Notes: generated from the sequence alone by a model not told the origin. A stretch of DNA of 64,000 nucleotides from Bacillota bacterium (GCA_023421395.1 JAEZTL010000053.1:41313-105312), one strand, 5' to 3'. Positions 17,030 to 26,220 are shown, counted from the first letter of the stretch. Program-made: numbers and translations.

Positions 17030-18688
17030 GTGAAGGTGCTGTTTGCGGCCTCGGAATGCGTGCCGTTTTCCAAGACCGGGGGCCTTGCGGACGTGGTGGG
17101 CGCGCTGCCCAAGGAGATCAAAAAATCGGGCGTGGACGTGCGGGTCATCACGCCGCTGTATAGCGCCATTCCCGAAAAATGGCGCTCTAAAATGGAGCAT
17201 CTGCTCTACTTTTACGTCAATCTCGGCTGGCGCAGGCAGTATGTGGGCATTGAAAAGCTCGTTCTGAACGACATTACCTATTACTTCGTGGACAACGAGT
17301 ATTACTTCGGCCGCTCCTACATCTACGGTTTGGGCGGCGACGAGGGCGAGCGCTTTGCGTTCTTTGACCGCGCCGTGCTGGAGGCGCTGCCCAAGATCGA
17401 CTTCGTGCCGGACGTACTGCACTTACACGACTGGCAGACCGGCCTCATCCCCGCGATGCTGGAGATTCAGTACCGGGTTCTGAAGCCCTACCAGAAGCTC
17501 AAAACCGTGTTCACCGTCCACAACCTGCAGTATCAGGGCATCTTCCCGATCGATCAGATCGAGGAATTGGTCAGCCTGGGCGGCCTGGCGTACACGCCGG
17601 ACCACCTGGAGTTCTATGGACAGTGCTCCTTTATGAAAGGCGGGCTGACCTTCTCCCAGAAGATCACCACCGTCAGCCCCAGCTACGCTGAAGAGGTCAA
17701 GACCGCCTATTACGGCGAGCGGCTGGACGGGCTGATGCGCTCCCGCTCGCAGGACCTCGTGGGCATCCTGAACGGCATCGACACCGAGGAGTATGACCCG
17801 GAAACCGACCCGTTGATCGAGGTCCGGTACGGCGCGGGCTCTATCGACAAAAAGGTTCAGAACAAGCTTGCGCTGCAGCGGGAGCTGGGCCTTGCCGAGG
17901 GCGCGGATATTCCGCTGATCGGCATGGTGGGCCGGCTCAGCAACCAGAAGGGGCTGGACCTGGTTGAGCGGGTGCTCGATGGCGTCATGGCCACCGGCTG
18001 CCAGATGGTCGTGCTGGGCATGGGCGAGGACCGGTATGTGGACCTTTTCAACTGGGCGCAGTGGAAGTACGCCGGGCGCATCGCCTCCCGCATCGAGATG
18101 AACCACACGCTGGCCCACCGCATCTACGCCGGCGCGGATATGTTCCTGATGCCGTCGATGTTTGAACCCTGCGGCCTTTCGCAGATGATCTCCATGCGCT
18201 ACGGCACGATTCCCGTCGTGCGGGAGACCGGCGGCCTCCGGGACACGGTGCTCTCCTACAACAAGTACACCGAGGACGGCAACGGCTTTACCTTCCTCAA
18301 CTACAATGCCCACGACATGCTGCACGTGGTCGAGCGCGCGGTGGAGTACTACCGCGACCACGCCGACGTGTGGCGCGAACTCATGGAGCGGGCGATGGCG
18401 GGGCAGTACGGCTGGGACCAGTCCGCCCACCACTATGTGGATCTCTACAGGGAGCTTGCAAAGCCTGCCCGCAAGGCAAAGGCCGTGAAGGAAGCGGACA
18501 AGCCGTCGGAAGAAGCCCCCGCCGAAGCGACGGTTCAGGCGCCCGCGGCGGAAGCTCCGGCAGCGGAAACCCCGGCCAGGCCCTCGAAGAAGCCCCGCGC
18601 CAGGAAGGCCGTGGAAGCCCCGGCGGAACCGGCGGAGTCCCCCGCCAAGCCCGTGAAAAAGCCGAGGGCCAAAAAGGCGGAAGCATAA
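17030..18688 (+). CDS. glgA: Glycogen synthase GlgA with Ala/Pro/Lys-rich tail
   Basis: A GT5-family glycogen synthase that transfers glucose from ADP-glucose to a growing alpha-1,4-glucan. The N-terminal ADP-glucose site SKTGGLADVVG and the C-terminal FEPCGLSQMISMRYG and ETGGLRDTV segments are intact. It starts with GTG, placed ten bases after AAGGAGG; the nearer ATG at 17021 is out of frame and stops at once. The catalytic part ends near residue 480, then comes an unusual tail of about 70 residues rich in Ala, Pro, Glu and Lys, with repeated KKPRARKA / KKPRAKKA units. The tail is not part of the normal fold and could bind polymer, membrane or nucleic acid. Confidence 0.95.
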   Translation: MKVLFAASECVPFSKTGGLADVVGALPKEIKKSGVDVRVITPLYSAIPEKWRSKMEHLLYFYVNLGWRRQYVGIEKLVLNDITYYFVDNEYYFGRSYIYGLGGDEGERFAFFDRAVLEALPKIDFVPDVLHLHDWQTGLIPAMLEIQYRVLKPYQKLKTVFTVHNLQYQGIFPIDQIEELVSLGGLAYTPDHLEFYGQCSFMKGGLTFSQKITTVSPSYAEEVKTAYYGERLDGLMRSRSQDLVGILNGIDTEEYDPETDPLIEVRYGAGSIDKKVQNKLALQRELGLAEGADIPLIGMVGRLSNQKGLDLVERVLDGVMATGCQMVVLGMGEDRYVDLFNWAQWKYAGRIASRIEMNHTLAHRIYAGADMFLMPSMFEPCGLSQMISMRYGTIPVVRETGGLRDTVLSYNKYTEDGNGFTFLNYNAHDMLHVVERAVEYYRDHADVWRELMERAMAGQYGWDQSAHHYVDLYRELAKPARKAKAVKEADKPSEEAPAEATVQAPAAEAPAAETPARPSKKPRARKAVEAPAEPAESPAKPVKKPRAKKAEA

Positions 18689-18720
18689 ACGCAGCCATTC
18701 CGGAAGCGAAAACATCGGAT

Positions 18721-18761
18721 CGCGCGCCTGAGAATCCAGAATTCTCAGGCGCGCGTTTTTT
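18721..18761 (+). terminator. Intrinsic terminator of the glg operon
   Basis: A 15-bp near-perfect stem (CGCGCGCCTGAGAAT and its complement) with a five-base loop, then six T residues. It may also serve the convergent Nudix gene. Confidence 0.93.
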
Positions 18762-18798
18762 GCATCTTTGACTTTCAAAAATGTGCGTTCACCGGATT

Positions 18799-19266
18799 TC
18801 ATCCGCCCGCCAAGTTGCCCCGCCGCAGCCTTTCGCTCAGTTCCCAGAGGGCCGTCTTCTGATCATGAAAGTACACCAGCTTTTCCGCTTCCGGGTAAAC
18901 GCACCACCGAAAGCCGGTGTGCTCCTCCGACAGCGTCACATCCCCTTCGTAGCGCATGGCGAAAAAAATCATGGGAATTACGACGACATCCGGCCCCCAC
19001 CGCGCCTGAGTTTTCGCGGAGAAAATGCCTGCCGGTAGGTAGCTCATGGAAGTCAGACGGCAGAGCGGATGCCCGGCGCGGATTCCCGCCTCCTCCCGGA
19101 GTTCCCTCAGCGCCGCTTCCTCGTCGGTTTCGCCCGCCTCCACGCCGCCGCATACGCCCTGCCACCAAAGCGGGTTCTCCGATCGCTGAAAGACCGCGTA
19201 CTCATATTCGTCGCCGGGATTTTTCCGATACAGGTAAACGTGTACCTGCCGGGGTTGACGCGCCAA
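18799..19266 (-). CDS. Nudix hydrolase
   Basis: A 155-residue Nudix protein. The Nudix box reads GVEAGETDEEAALRELREE plus AGI, matching GX5EX7REUXEEXGU. Such enzymes hydrolyse nucleoside diphosphates linked to another group; the short one-domain form resembles NudB-like dNTP or dihydroneopterin triphosphate pyrophosphatases, but substrate cannot be assigned. The start is taken as TTG at 19266 because GAAAGGAGG lies seven bases upstream and the conserved part (PRQVHVYLY) begins soon after. It converges on glgA. Confidence 0.85.
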   Translation of the reverse strand: MARQPRQVHVYLYRKNPGDEYEYAVFQRSENPLWWQGVCGGVEAGETDEEAALRELREEAGIRAGHPLCRLTSMSYLPAGIFSAKTQARWGPDVVVIPMIFFAMRYEGDVTLSEEHTGFRWCVYPEAEKLVYFHDQKTALWELSERLRRGNLAGG

Positions 19267-19319
19267 ACGCGCACCCTCCTTTCGCTCGCTGGGGTCCGCC
19301 GCTCCACCCCAACGAAAGC

Positions 19320-19348
19320 GCCGGGAATCCAGAGGCTGGATTCCCGGC
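19320..19348. repeat. Hairpin-forming inverted repeat
   Basis: A perfect 13-bp inverted repeat (GCCGGGAATCCAG, loop AGG, and complement) in the 271-base gap between the Nudix gene and rbsB. There is no flanking T-run. It may end rbsACB transcription with help from another factor, or be a dispersed repeat. Confidence 0.5.
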
Positions 19349-19427
19349 GGCCGAGCGTTGATACCAATCAAAACAATCTTGCGTCGTTGCGGCGGTCCTT
19401 TTCGCACAGGGCGGTGTCACGCTCCGC

Positions 19428-19445
19428 GAAGCGCAGCTGCGCTTC
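19428..19445. repeat. 18-bp perfect palindrome
   Basis: GAAGCGCAG followed directly by its complement CTGCGCTTC. It lies in the same gap and could be an operator or part of a terminator; no more can be said. Confidence 0.4.
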
Positions 19446-19537
19446 GATCCGGCTCCTTGTCCTGCTATCTGCAAATCCTTGCCGCTTTGGAGGCAATAAT
19501 ATTTCGTATTGGTATGAAGGTTCCGATAAAACGTGCG

Positions 19538-20437
19538 TTAGCCGCGCAGCACGGCGACGCCGGTGTCGATAACCGCCGGGCCGGTGGAGAGGCTATTGAT
19601 CACGGCATAGGCTTCCGCCACGCCCAGATAGCCCATGGTGAAGGGGTTCTGCGCCATGGCGGCCTTCAGAGAACCGTCCTTGAGCAGGCCCATGATCGCG
19701 TCGGACTTGTCAAAGCCCACGCCGATGATCTCCGGGGCTTCGGCCTTGATGGCGTTGCCGGTGCCCACGGTGGAGCCTTCGTTGGTGCCGAAGATGCCCA
19801 CCAGATCCGGATTGCCCATGATGAAGTTGGTGGCGGCTTCCTGGGATTCGGCGGCCAGGCCATCCTTGTATTCGGTGGTCAGAAGCTCGAAGCGGCCGTC
19901 GGCGGTGACGGCATCGCGGAAGCCCGCCTCACGGTTCATGGTGGAGTTGGTGGCGGTGTTGACGCCGATGATGGCGATCTTGCCGGAGGTCTTGCCGGCC
20001 TTGTCCAGTTCCTCGAGCATCGTGGTGCCCGCCAGCTTGCCGGCGGCGTAGTTGTCGGTGGACAGCGTCACGGGGACGGGCGCGGCGGCCGGGGAGTCCA
20101 CGTAGAGCACGGTGATGCCCTGGGCCTGGGCCTCCTCGACGGTCTTGGCGATGCCCTGCGGGTCGGTGGCGGCCAGCAGGATGACGGCCGGTTTCTCGGC
20201 GATGGCGTTGTTGAGCACTTCGATCTGGTCGGCGTTGTCCTTGCCGTCCGGCGCGTCCCACTTATAGTCGAGGCCCAGCGCCTTGGCCATGGTGGAGGCG
20301 CCCGAGTCCACGGACACCCAGTGCATATCCATCTTATCCATGGTGATCAGGTATACCAGGTTGCCTTCCGCGTTGGCCATGGAGGCCATGCCCAGGGAGA
20401 GGAGCAGAACGAGCGCGAGAGCCAGGATTTTCTTCAT
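19538..20437 (-). CDS. rbsB: Sugar ABC transporter substrate-binding protein (RbsB-like)
   Basis: A 299-residue extracellular sugar-binding protein of the Peripla_BP_4 (RbsB/ribose, autoinducer-2) family. The signal peptide MKKILALALVLLLSLGMASM ends near ANAEG; no lipobox cysteine is seen. Typical segments are VLYVDSPAA, TDNYAAGKLAG and GIFGTNEGSTVGTGNA. A small hairpin (20469-20483, GCGCCTCGCAGGCGC) precedes it in the rbsC-rbsB gap. It is the last gene of the rbsA-C-B order. The ligand may be ribose, xylose or another pentose; the neighbouring GH31 gene hints at a plant-derived sugar. Confidence 0.9.
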   Translation of the reverse strand: MKKILALALVLLLSLGMASMANAEGNLVYLITMDKMDMHWVSVDSGASTMAKALGLDYKWDAPDGKDNADQIEVLNNAIAEKPAVILLAATDPQGIAKTVEEAQAQGITVLYVDSPAAAPVPVTLSTDNYAAGKLAGTTMLEELDKAGKTSGKIAIIGVNTATNSTMNREAGFRDAVTADGRFELLTTEYKDGLAAESQEAATNFIMGNPDLVGIFGTNEGSTVGTGNAIKAEAPEIIGVGFDKSDAIMGLLKDGSLKAAMAQNPFTMGYLGVAEAYAVINSLSTGPAVIDTGVAVLRG

Positions 20438-20491
20438 AGCAAGAAACCCTCCTTGATGATTATGCTAAGCGCCTCGCAGGCGCCTGCAATC

Positions 20492-21517
20492 TCAGCCTGC
20501 GTTGGGGCGCTGGCCGCGCCCGAACAGCTTTTTGAAGTCGATCGCGTCGCCGCGGGCGATGCGGTCGATCAGGACCGATACGATGACCACGATGCCGATC
20601 ACGATGTTTTTCAGCGCCAGCGGCGCGCCGGCGAACTGCAGTCCGTTTTGCAGCACGCCCCAGATGCACGCGCCAATCACCGTGCCGAACAGAAGCCCCT
20701 GCCCGCCCATTGTGGATACGCCGCCGATGACCGACGCCGCCACGGCGTTCAGCTCGTAGGTGTTGCCCGCGTCCATGGTGCCCATGCCGCTCTGCGCCAT
20801 CAGGATGAAGCCCACGATGCAGCTCATGAACGAGGATACCACGTAGGCCTTGGTCATCGCCCACTTGACGTTGACGCCGGAGAAGCGCGCCGCCTCGTAG
20901 TTGGAGCCCAGCGCGTAGATGTGGCGGCCCGTGCGGGTGGAGGACAGGATATAGTTGAAGATCAGGAACAGGAGGATCGCAATCCACAGGGGTGTGTACA
21001 GCCCCGCGAACTTGCCGTAGTAGAACAGGTCCCGGAAGACCTCGCTGCCCCCGGCGGAGATCAGGTCGGTGTTCATGTTGCCATTGACGATCTGCGCCAC
21101 ACCCCGGGCGGTGATCATCGTGCCCAGCGTCGCGATGAAAGGCGGCAGTTTGGCCCGCGCGATCAGCGTGCCGTTGAGAAAGCCCACGAACAGGCACGCC
21201 AGCGCGGTCAGCGGCAGCGCGATGAGCACATGGACGCCCTTTGTCATCATCGTGGCGCTCATCATGCAGCTCATGCCCACGACGGAGCCGATGGAAAGGT
21301 CAATTCCTCCCGTGATCAGCACGTAGGACTGGCCCATGCCGATGATCAGAATCGGCGCCACCTGCCGTAGAAGCGAGCTGATGTTGCGGGAAGTCATGAA
21401 GCTTGGGTTGAGCCACGCGAACACCACGCACATGGCCGCCAGCGCCGTGGTTACCGAGATCACCTGGCCCATGCCGCGCACCTGCAGGATGCGCCGGAAT
21501 ACGTTGTCCTTCTTCAT
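20492..21517 (-). CDS. rbsC: Sugar ABC transporter permease (RbsC-like)
   Basis: A 341-residue permease of the BPD_transp_2 family with about nine to ten hydrophobic segments. The motifs ITGGIDLSIGSVVGMS and ALGSNYEAARFSGVNV are typical of RbsC/XylH/AraH. Its start codon overlaps the rbsA stop by one base, so it is translated with the ATPase. It forms the homodimeric channel of the importer. Confidence 0.94.
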   Translation of the reverse strand: MKKDNVFRRILQVRGMGQVISVTTALAAMCVVFAWLNPSFMTSRNISSLLRQVAPILIIGMGQSYVLITGGIDLSIGSVVGMSCMMSATMMTKGVHVLIALPLTALACLFVGFLNGTLIARAKLPPFIATLGTMITARGVAQIVNGNMNTDLISAGGSEVFRDLFYYGKFAGLYTPLWIAILLFLIFNYILSSTRTGRHIYALGSNYEAARFSGVNVKWAMTKAYVVSSFMSCIVGFILMAQSGMGTMDAGNTYELNAVAASVIGGVSTMGGQGLLFGTVIGACIWGVLQNGLQFAGAPLALKNIVIGIVVIVSVLIDRIARGDAIDFKKLFGRGQRPNAG

Positions 21518-23025
21518 CAGCCTGCCTGCCCCTTCCTGGATTCAAACTGCGTGGCGCTCTGCATGATCTTGTCCTGAGACGCCTGGGAGGCCTCGTATTC
21601 ACCGGTGATGCGCCCGTCGCACATCACGATGATGCGGTCGGCCATCCCCAGGATCTCGGGCATCTCGCTGGAGACGAACAAAACGCCGATTCCCCTTTGT
21701 TTGAGCTGGTTCATCAGGTGGTAGATCTCCACTTTCGCGGCTACGTCGATGCCGCGGGTGGGCTCGTCAAAGAGCACCACCTCCGCGTCCCGTACCAGCC
21801 ATTTGCCCACGACCACCTTCTGCTGGTTGCCGCCGGAAAGGTTTCGCGCCAGCATCAGCTGGCTGGAGGCCTTGATTTTGAGATCGTCGATGGCGCGCTG
21901 GGTGAGGCGCGTCTCCTTCCGCCGGAGCACCTTGCCCAGCGGACCGCGCAGTAAGTCCAGGTTGGCCAGCGCCACGTTCTCCCTGAGCGAGAGATCCACG
22001 CACAGGCCCTCCTTCTTCCGGTCCTCCGGCACGCAGGCGATGCCGGAGCGGATCGCGCCGGCGGGGGAGTGGATTGTAACCGCTTTTCCGTTCAGCGAGA
22101 CGGCGCCGCCCTCCACCGGGTCCGCGCCGAAGATCGCGCGCATAGTTTCGGTGCGCCCCGCGCCCATCAGCCCCGCGAAGCCCAGAATTTCGCCCTTTCG
22201 CAGTTCAAAGCTCACGTCGCGCACCATGTGCCCGGCGTTCAGGTGTTCAACCTTCAGCACCACTTCGCCCACAGGGCACTGCACGTGGGGAAATTTATCG
22301 GTGATCTCGCGGCCCACCATCAGCGAGATGATTTCATCAATGGTGATGTCGGCAAAGTCCCGGGTGGCGACAAAGCGGCCGTCTCTGAGGATCGTGACAC
22401 GGTCGGCGATGGGGCTCAGCTCCTCCAGCCGGTGGGTGATGTACACAATGCCCACGCCGCGTTTTTTCAGCTCATGGATGATCCGGTTGAGCTCGTCCAC
22501 CTCGCGGTTGGTCAGCGCGCTGGTGGGCTCGTCCATGATGAGGACCTTGCAGTTGGTGGAGATCGCTTTGGCGATCTCGACCATCTGCTGTCCGCCCACC
22601 GGCAGTTTGGAGACCGGCGTTTCGGGGCTGATGGAGAGGCTCAGCTGCTTCAGGTATTCCGCCGCGCGGCGGTTCATGTCCCGCTGGCGCAGCTTTGTGA
22701 AGCGGCTCTCCTCCCGGCCCAGGAAGATGTTCTCCGCCACCGTCAGATGCTGGCACATGTTGAGTTCCTGATGGATGATGGCGATGCCCATTTCCTGCGC
22801 TTTTTTGGGCGTCAAGTGCTCGACAGGGCGTCCGTTCATCCGGTAGGTACCGCCATCCCGCGCATAGATGCCGCTGATGATCTTCATCAGCGTGGACTTG
22901 CCCGCTCCGTTCTCGCCCAAAAGCGCGTGCACCTCGCCTGCGCGCAGGTCAAAGTGCACGTCATCCAGCGCCCTGACACCGGGAAAGGTCTTGCCGATGC
23001 CGCGCATATCGATCAGATTTTCCAA
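21517..23025 (-). CDS. rbsA: Sugar ABC transporter ATPase, duplicated domains (RbsA-like)
   Basis: A 502-residue tandem ATPase that drives carbohydrate uptake. The first nucleotide-binding domain has Walker A GENGAGKST and Walker B VLIMDEPTSAL; the second has the degenerate P-loop GLMGAGRTE, as in all RbsA/MglA proteins, with LSGGNQQKVV and VVLFDEPTRGIDV. I take TTG at 23025 as start (GAAGGGGG upstream, 502 residues as in the family); an ATG at 23007 is an alternative. It heads the leftward rbsA-C-B operon. No rbsD, rbsK or LacI regulator accompanies it. Confidence 0.94.
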   Translation of the reverse strand: MENLIDMRGIGKTFPGVRALDDVHFDLRAGEVHALLGENGAGKSTLMKIISGIYARDGGTYRMNGRPVEHLTPKKAQEMGIAIIHQELNMCQHLTVAENIFLGREESRFTKLRQRDMNRRAAEYLKQLSLSISPETPVSKLPVGGQQMVEIAKAISTNCKVLIMDEPTSALTNREVDELNRIIHELKKRGVGIVYITHRLEELSPIADRVTILRDGRFVATRDFADITIDEIISLMVGREITDKFPHVQCPVGEVVLKVEHLNAGHMVRDVSFELRKGEILGFAGLMGAGRTETMRAIFGADPVEGGAVSLNGKAVTIHSPAGAIRSGIACVPEDRKKEGLCVDLSLRENVALANLDLLRGPLGKVLRRKETRLTQRAIDDLKIKASSQLMLARNLSGGNQQKVVVGKWLVRDAEVVLFDEPTRGIDVAAKVEIYHLMNQLKQRGIGVLFVSSEMPEILGMADRIIVMCDGRITGEYEASQASQDKIMQSATQFESRKGQAG

Positions 23026-23092
23026 AGAGCCGCCCCCTTCAAGCGCCGCGCCCGGCAGCGGCTTTTCATAATATTTTCTGTGACCGTTAATT

Positions 23093-23121
23093 ATTTTAGC
23101 AATATTTTGAAAAATTGTCAA
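23093..23121 (-). promoter_or_regulatory. Sigma-A promoter of the rbsACB operon
   Basis: Leftward consensus TTGACA (23116-23121), 17-base spacer, TAAAAT (23093-23098), in an AT-rich 90-base stretch that stands out from the GC-rich surroundings. Confidence 0.88.
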
Positions 23122-23170
23122 TGGATTGCGGCGCTTTGAACAGTGGGTGGGAGAAATTTCGCCCTCGGGA

Positions 23171-23199
23171 TTGCCGGATCCGCCGCGCTTCCGTATAAT
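23171..23199 (+). promoter_or_regulatory. Sigma-A promoter of the GH31 gene
   Basis: TTGCCG (23171-23176), 17-base spacer, TATAAT (23194-23199). It is back to back with the rbs promoter, 50 bases apart, so a shared regulator could act on both. The predicted leader before the ribosome binding site is very short. Confidence 0.7.
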
Positions 23200-23220
23200 G
23201 GGAACCGTGGGGGGATGGCG

Positions 23221-25434
23221 ATGAAATTCAAAAGCGGACATTGGATGCTCAAACCCTTTGTCAAGGCGCTGTACCCGGTGGAAGCCTTTCGCGCGAGGCG
23301 GGACGGCGACGCGCTCGAGCTGATCCTGCCGTGTCAGCATGTGGGCGGACGGCAGGATACGATGGGGCCGGCGCTGACGGTGCGGCTGGAGGCGCTAGCG
23401 GAGGGTGTGGTGCGGACGACCATCCTCCACCATGCGGGCATGAAGGCCAGAGAACCGGAATTTGAGCGGTTCGTTGAGCGCGTGAAGCCGGAAATCGAAG
23501 AGGACGGCGAAGCGTTCCGCTTCCGCTCCGGCCTTCTGGAGGCGCGGATTTCGATGAAAGCGCGCGCCTGGGGGATCGAATACTGGTACGGCGGACGTCG
23601 GCTTACCTCCACGGGCTTTCGGGGCATGGCCTGCTTCACCGACGAAAGGACCGGCGCGGGCTATATTCAGGAGGCGCTGGAGCTCTCCGTCGGCGAATGT
23701 GTGTATGGCCTGGGTGAGCGGTTCACGCCTTTTGTGCGCAACGGGCAGGCGGTGGAGATCTGGAACGAGGACGGCGGCGCCAACAGCGAATTGGCCTACA
23801 AAAATGTGCCCTTCTACCTGAGCGGCAACGGCTACGGCGTGTTCGTGGACGATCCGGGGGACGTGGCCTTCGAGGTGGGCAGCGAGAACGTGGGCCGCGT
23901 ACAGTTCGCGCTGCGGGGCGAGGCGCTCAGTTACTGCGTGATCGGCGGACGCGACCCGAAAGACGCGCTGACGCGCTACGTTCGCCTCACCGGCATGCCC
24001 GCGCTGCCGCCCGCCTGGTCGATGGGGCTGTGGCTCTCCACCTCCTTTACCACCGACTACGATGAAAAGACCGTGCTCTCCTTCGTCGAGGGCATGGCGC
24101 AGCGGGGACTGCCGCTATCCGTCTTCCATTTCGACTGCGGCTGGATGCGATCCTTCCGCTGGTGCGACTTCGAGTGGGACGGGGCGGTTTTTCCCGATCC
24201 GGAGGGGCTGATTGAAAAACTGCACGGGCGCGGACTCCGGGTGTGCGTGTGGATCAATCCCTACATCGCCCAGGATAGCCCGCTGTTCCGGGAGGGCATG
24301 GAGCGGGGTTACCTGGTCCGGAGGACCGACGGCGGCGTTTGGCAGACGGACCTCTGGCAGGCGGGCATGGGCCTCGTGGACTTTACAAACCCCGGCGCCC
24401 GGTCCTGGTACCGGGATAAGCTGAAAAAGCTGCTGGACCAGGGCGTGGACTGCTTCAAGACGGATTTCGGTGAACGCATCCCCGTCCGGGACATCGCCTG
24501 GCACGCCGGAAGCGACCCCGTCCGGATGCACAATTACTACGCGCTCCTGTATAATGAAAGCGTGTTCTCCCTGCTGGAGGAGGTCCGGGGGAAGGGCGAG
24601 GCGGTGGTGTTCGCGCGTTCGGCCTCCGCGGGCGGGCAGCGGATGCCGGTACACTGGGGCGGCGACAACTTCGCCACCTACAATTCGATGGCCGACACGC
24701 TCCGGGCGGGGCTGTCGCTGGCGGCGTCGGGCTTCGGATTCTGGAGCCACGACATCTCCGGGTTTGAGGATACCGCGCCTGCGGATGTCTACAAGCGCTG
24801 GTGCGCCTTCGGGCTCCTGTCCTCCCACAGCCGCCTGCACGGCGCCCGAAGTTACCGGGTGCCCTGGCTGTTCGATGACGAGGCGGTGGATGTGCTGCGC
24901 TTCTTTACGCGCCTCAAGTGCCGCCTGATGCCCTACCTGTACCAGAAGGCGGTGGAGGCCCACGAAACCGGCGTGCCGTTGATGCGCCCCATGTTCCTGG
25001 AATTTCCCGAAGATCCCGCCTGCGCTCATCTGGACAGGCAGTATATGCTGGGGGAGAGCCTGATGGTGGCGCCGGTCTTCTCGGCCGAGGGGATTGTGGA
25101 CTACTACCTGCCGGACGGCGTGTGGACGGACTTCTTTACCGGAGAGGCGCGGCGGGGCGGGCGGTGGTACCGCGACCGGTGCGGCTTCTTCCGCCTGCCG
25201 CTGTGGGTGCGGGAGAACACGCTCCTGCCGCTGGGCGCGCGCGAGGACTCGCCGGTTTACGATTATGCCGCCGGCGTGACGCTGCGCGCCTACCGGATCG
25301 AAGCCGGCGCGGCGATCGCCATTCCGGACGCGTCGGGGCACCCCTCGGCGTCCGCGTCCGCGTGGCGCGTCCGGGGCAAGGTCGCCGTGGTGATGACGCC
25401 TCCGTTTGATCACGCGGTGGAAGTGATCGAATAA
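23221..25434 (+). CDS. yicI: GH31 glycosidase, alpha-xylosidase YicI-like
   Basis: A 737-residue glycoside hydrolase of family 31. The N-terminal beta-sandwich holds VYGLGERFTPF, and the TIM barrel carries the nucleophile in CFKTDFGERIP (Asp of KTDFGE) and the acid/base in PVHWGGDN. These, with the WMRSFRWCDFEWD segment, resemble E. coli YicI, which removes alpha-xylosyl ends from isoprimeverose-type sugars. No signal peptide, so it acts in the cytoplasm on imported di- or oligosaccharides. The divergent rbsACB importer may supply substrate or take up released pentose. ATG 23221 is six bases after a G-rich site; ATG 23215 is the alternative. Alpha-glucosidase activity cannot be excluded. Confidence 0.9.
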   Translation: MKFKSGHWMLKPFVKALYPVEAFRARRDGDALELILPCQHVGGRQDTMGPALTVRLEALAEGVVRTTILHHAGMKAREPEFERFVERVKPEIEEDGEAFRFRSGLLEARISMKARAWGIEYWYGGRRLTSTGFRGMACFTDERTGAGYIQEALELSVGECVYGLGERFTPFVRNGQAVEIWNEDGGANSELAYKNVPFYLSGNGYGVFVDDPGDVAFEVGSENVGRVQFALRGEALSYCVIGGRDPKDALTRYVRLTGMPALPPAWSMGLWLSTSFTTDYDEKTVLSFVEGMAQRGLPLSVFHFDCGWMRSFRWCDFEWDGAVFPDPEGLIEKLHGRGLRVCVWINPYIAQDSPLFREGMERGYLVRRTDGGVWQTDLWQAGMGLVDFTNPGARSWYRDKLKKLLDQGVDCFKTDFGERIPVRDIAWHAGSDPVRMHNYYALLYNESVFSLLEEVRGKGEAVVFARSASAGGQRMPVHWGGDNFATYNSMADTLRAGLSLAASGFGFWSHDISGFEDTAPADVYKRWCAFGLLSSHSRLHGARSYRVPWLFDDEAVDVLRFFTRLKCRLMPYLYQKAVEAHETGVPLMRPMFLEFPEDPACAHLDRQYMLGESLMVAPVFSAEGIVDYYLPDGVWTDFFTGEARRGGRWYRDRCGFFRLPLWVRENTLLPLGAREDSPVYDYAAGVTLRAYRIEAGAAIAIPDASGHPSASASAWRVRGKVAVVMTPPFDHAVEVIE

Positions 25435-25446
25435 GCCCACGACAAA

Positions 25447-25478
25447 TCGGGCCCTTCCGGAAAACCGGAAGGGCCCGA
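25447..25478. terminator. Strong hairpin between convergent GH31 and ferritin genes
   Basis: Perfect 14-bp stem (TCGGGCCCTTCCGG, loop AAAA, and complement) twelve bases after the GH31 stop. Flanking A and T runs are short on both strands, so it is probably a weak bidirectional terminator. Confidence 0.65.
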
Positions 25479-25567
25479 AAACTTCCCCGGCGGCGGCGCG
25501 AACGTTTAGCCGGTAAAATGCGCGTCTATGATGAAGGTCCGCCCGCCGCCTGGAAGGAAGGGACGAT

Positions 25568-26080
25568 TTACAGAATCAGCGAAGGTGCGGCGTAAACGCG
25601 GCCGGCAAGCTCGCTGTTGAGCATGTACAGGCTCTTGGGGTCCGCGCCGAAGAGGTCAAACTTGCGGATCAGGTCGTCGGCGTTCTTCTCTTCTTCGCCC
25701 TGTTCCTTGACAAACCAGTTGAGCACCTGCAGCGTGCGGTAGTCCTTGTGCTCGCTGGCCACGGTGTAGATCTTGTTGATGCTTTCGGTGACGAACTTTT
25801 CATGCTCCAGCGACTTCAGAAGCGGCGCCTTAAACGAATCGAACACCGCGTCGGGCGCATTGATTTCGGCAAAGGTTACGCACTCGCCCTCGTTGAGCAG
25901 ATACCTTCTGAACAATAGCGCGTGGTCGCGCTCCTCCTGCGCCTGAACAAAGAACCAGTTTTCGAAGCCGTCGAGGTTGTTGTCGGCGTAATAGTTCGAC
26001 ATGGCCAGATACAGGTACGAAGAGTAGAATTCTTTGTTGATCTGTTCGACCAGGAGCCGCGAAATATCCGGATGCAACAT
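25568..26080 (-). CDS. ftn: Non-haem ferritin
   Basis: A 170-residue bacterial ferritin-type iron storage protein. Ferroxidase residues are visible: the N-terminal Glu in EQINKEFYSSYLYLA, QAQEERDHALLFRRYL with its Glu-x2-His, and the distal VKEQGEEEKNADDL. It oxidises Fe(II) and stores ferric iron in a 24-mer shell in the cytoplasm. The ATG at 26080 follows GGAGGAAAT. A TATACT -10-like element (read leftward at 26112-26117) lies 30 bases upstream, with no clear -35 and no obvious Fur box. Confidence 0.95.
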   Translation of the reverse strand: MLHPDISRLLVEQINKEFYSSYLYLAMSNYYADNNLDGFENWFFVQAQEERDHALLFRRYLLNEGECVTFAEINAPDAVFDSFKAPLLKSLEHEKFVTESINKIYTVASEHKDYRTLQVLNWFVKEQGEEEKNADDLIRKFDLFGADPKSLYMLNSELAGRVYAAPSLIL

Positions 26081-26211
26081 GGTATTTCCTCCCTGTTGAT
26101 GCTTTATGGTCAGTATATACCCGCCGCCCTGCGCCTGAAACGCGCGGGCTTCGTTTCCGCCGCGCCGCCATCGAATTTTACCGCGGGAGACGTTTTCACG
26201 CTCGGCCGCCG

Positions 26212-26220
26212 TGGTATAAT
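26212..26220 (+). promoter_or_regulatory. Extended -10 promoter of the DUF2156-GNAT operon
   Basis: TGGTATAAT is an extended -10 (TGn TATAAT) 60 bases before the start codon at 26280. The -35 region (GTTTTC) is weak, as often seen with extended -10 promoters. Confidence 0.65.

Noticed and set aside
19358..21370. Long open frame on the + strand (about 670 codons)
   Set aside because: It lies antisense to rbsB and rbsC, has no ribosome binding site and a composition typical of GC-rich antisense frames.
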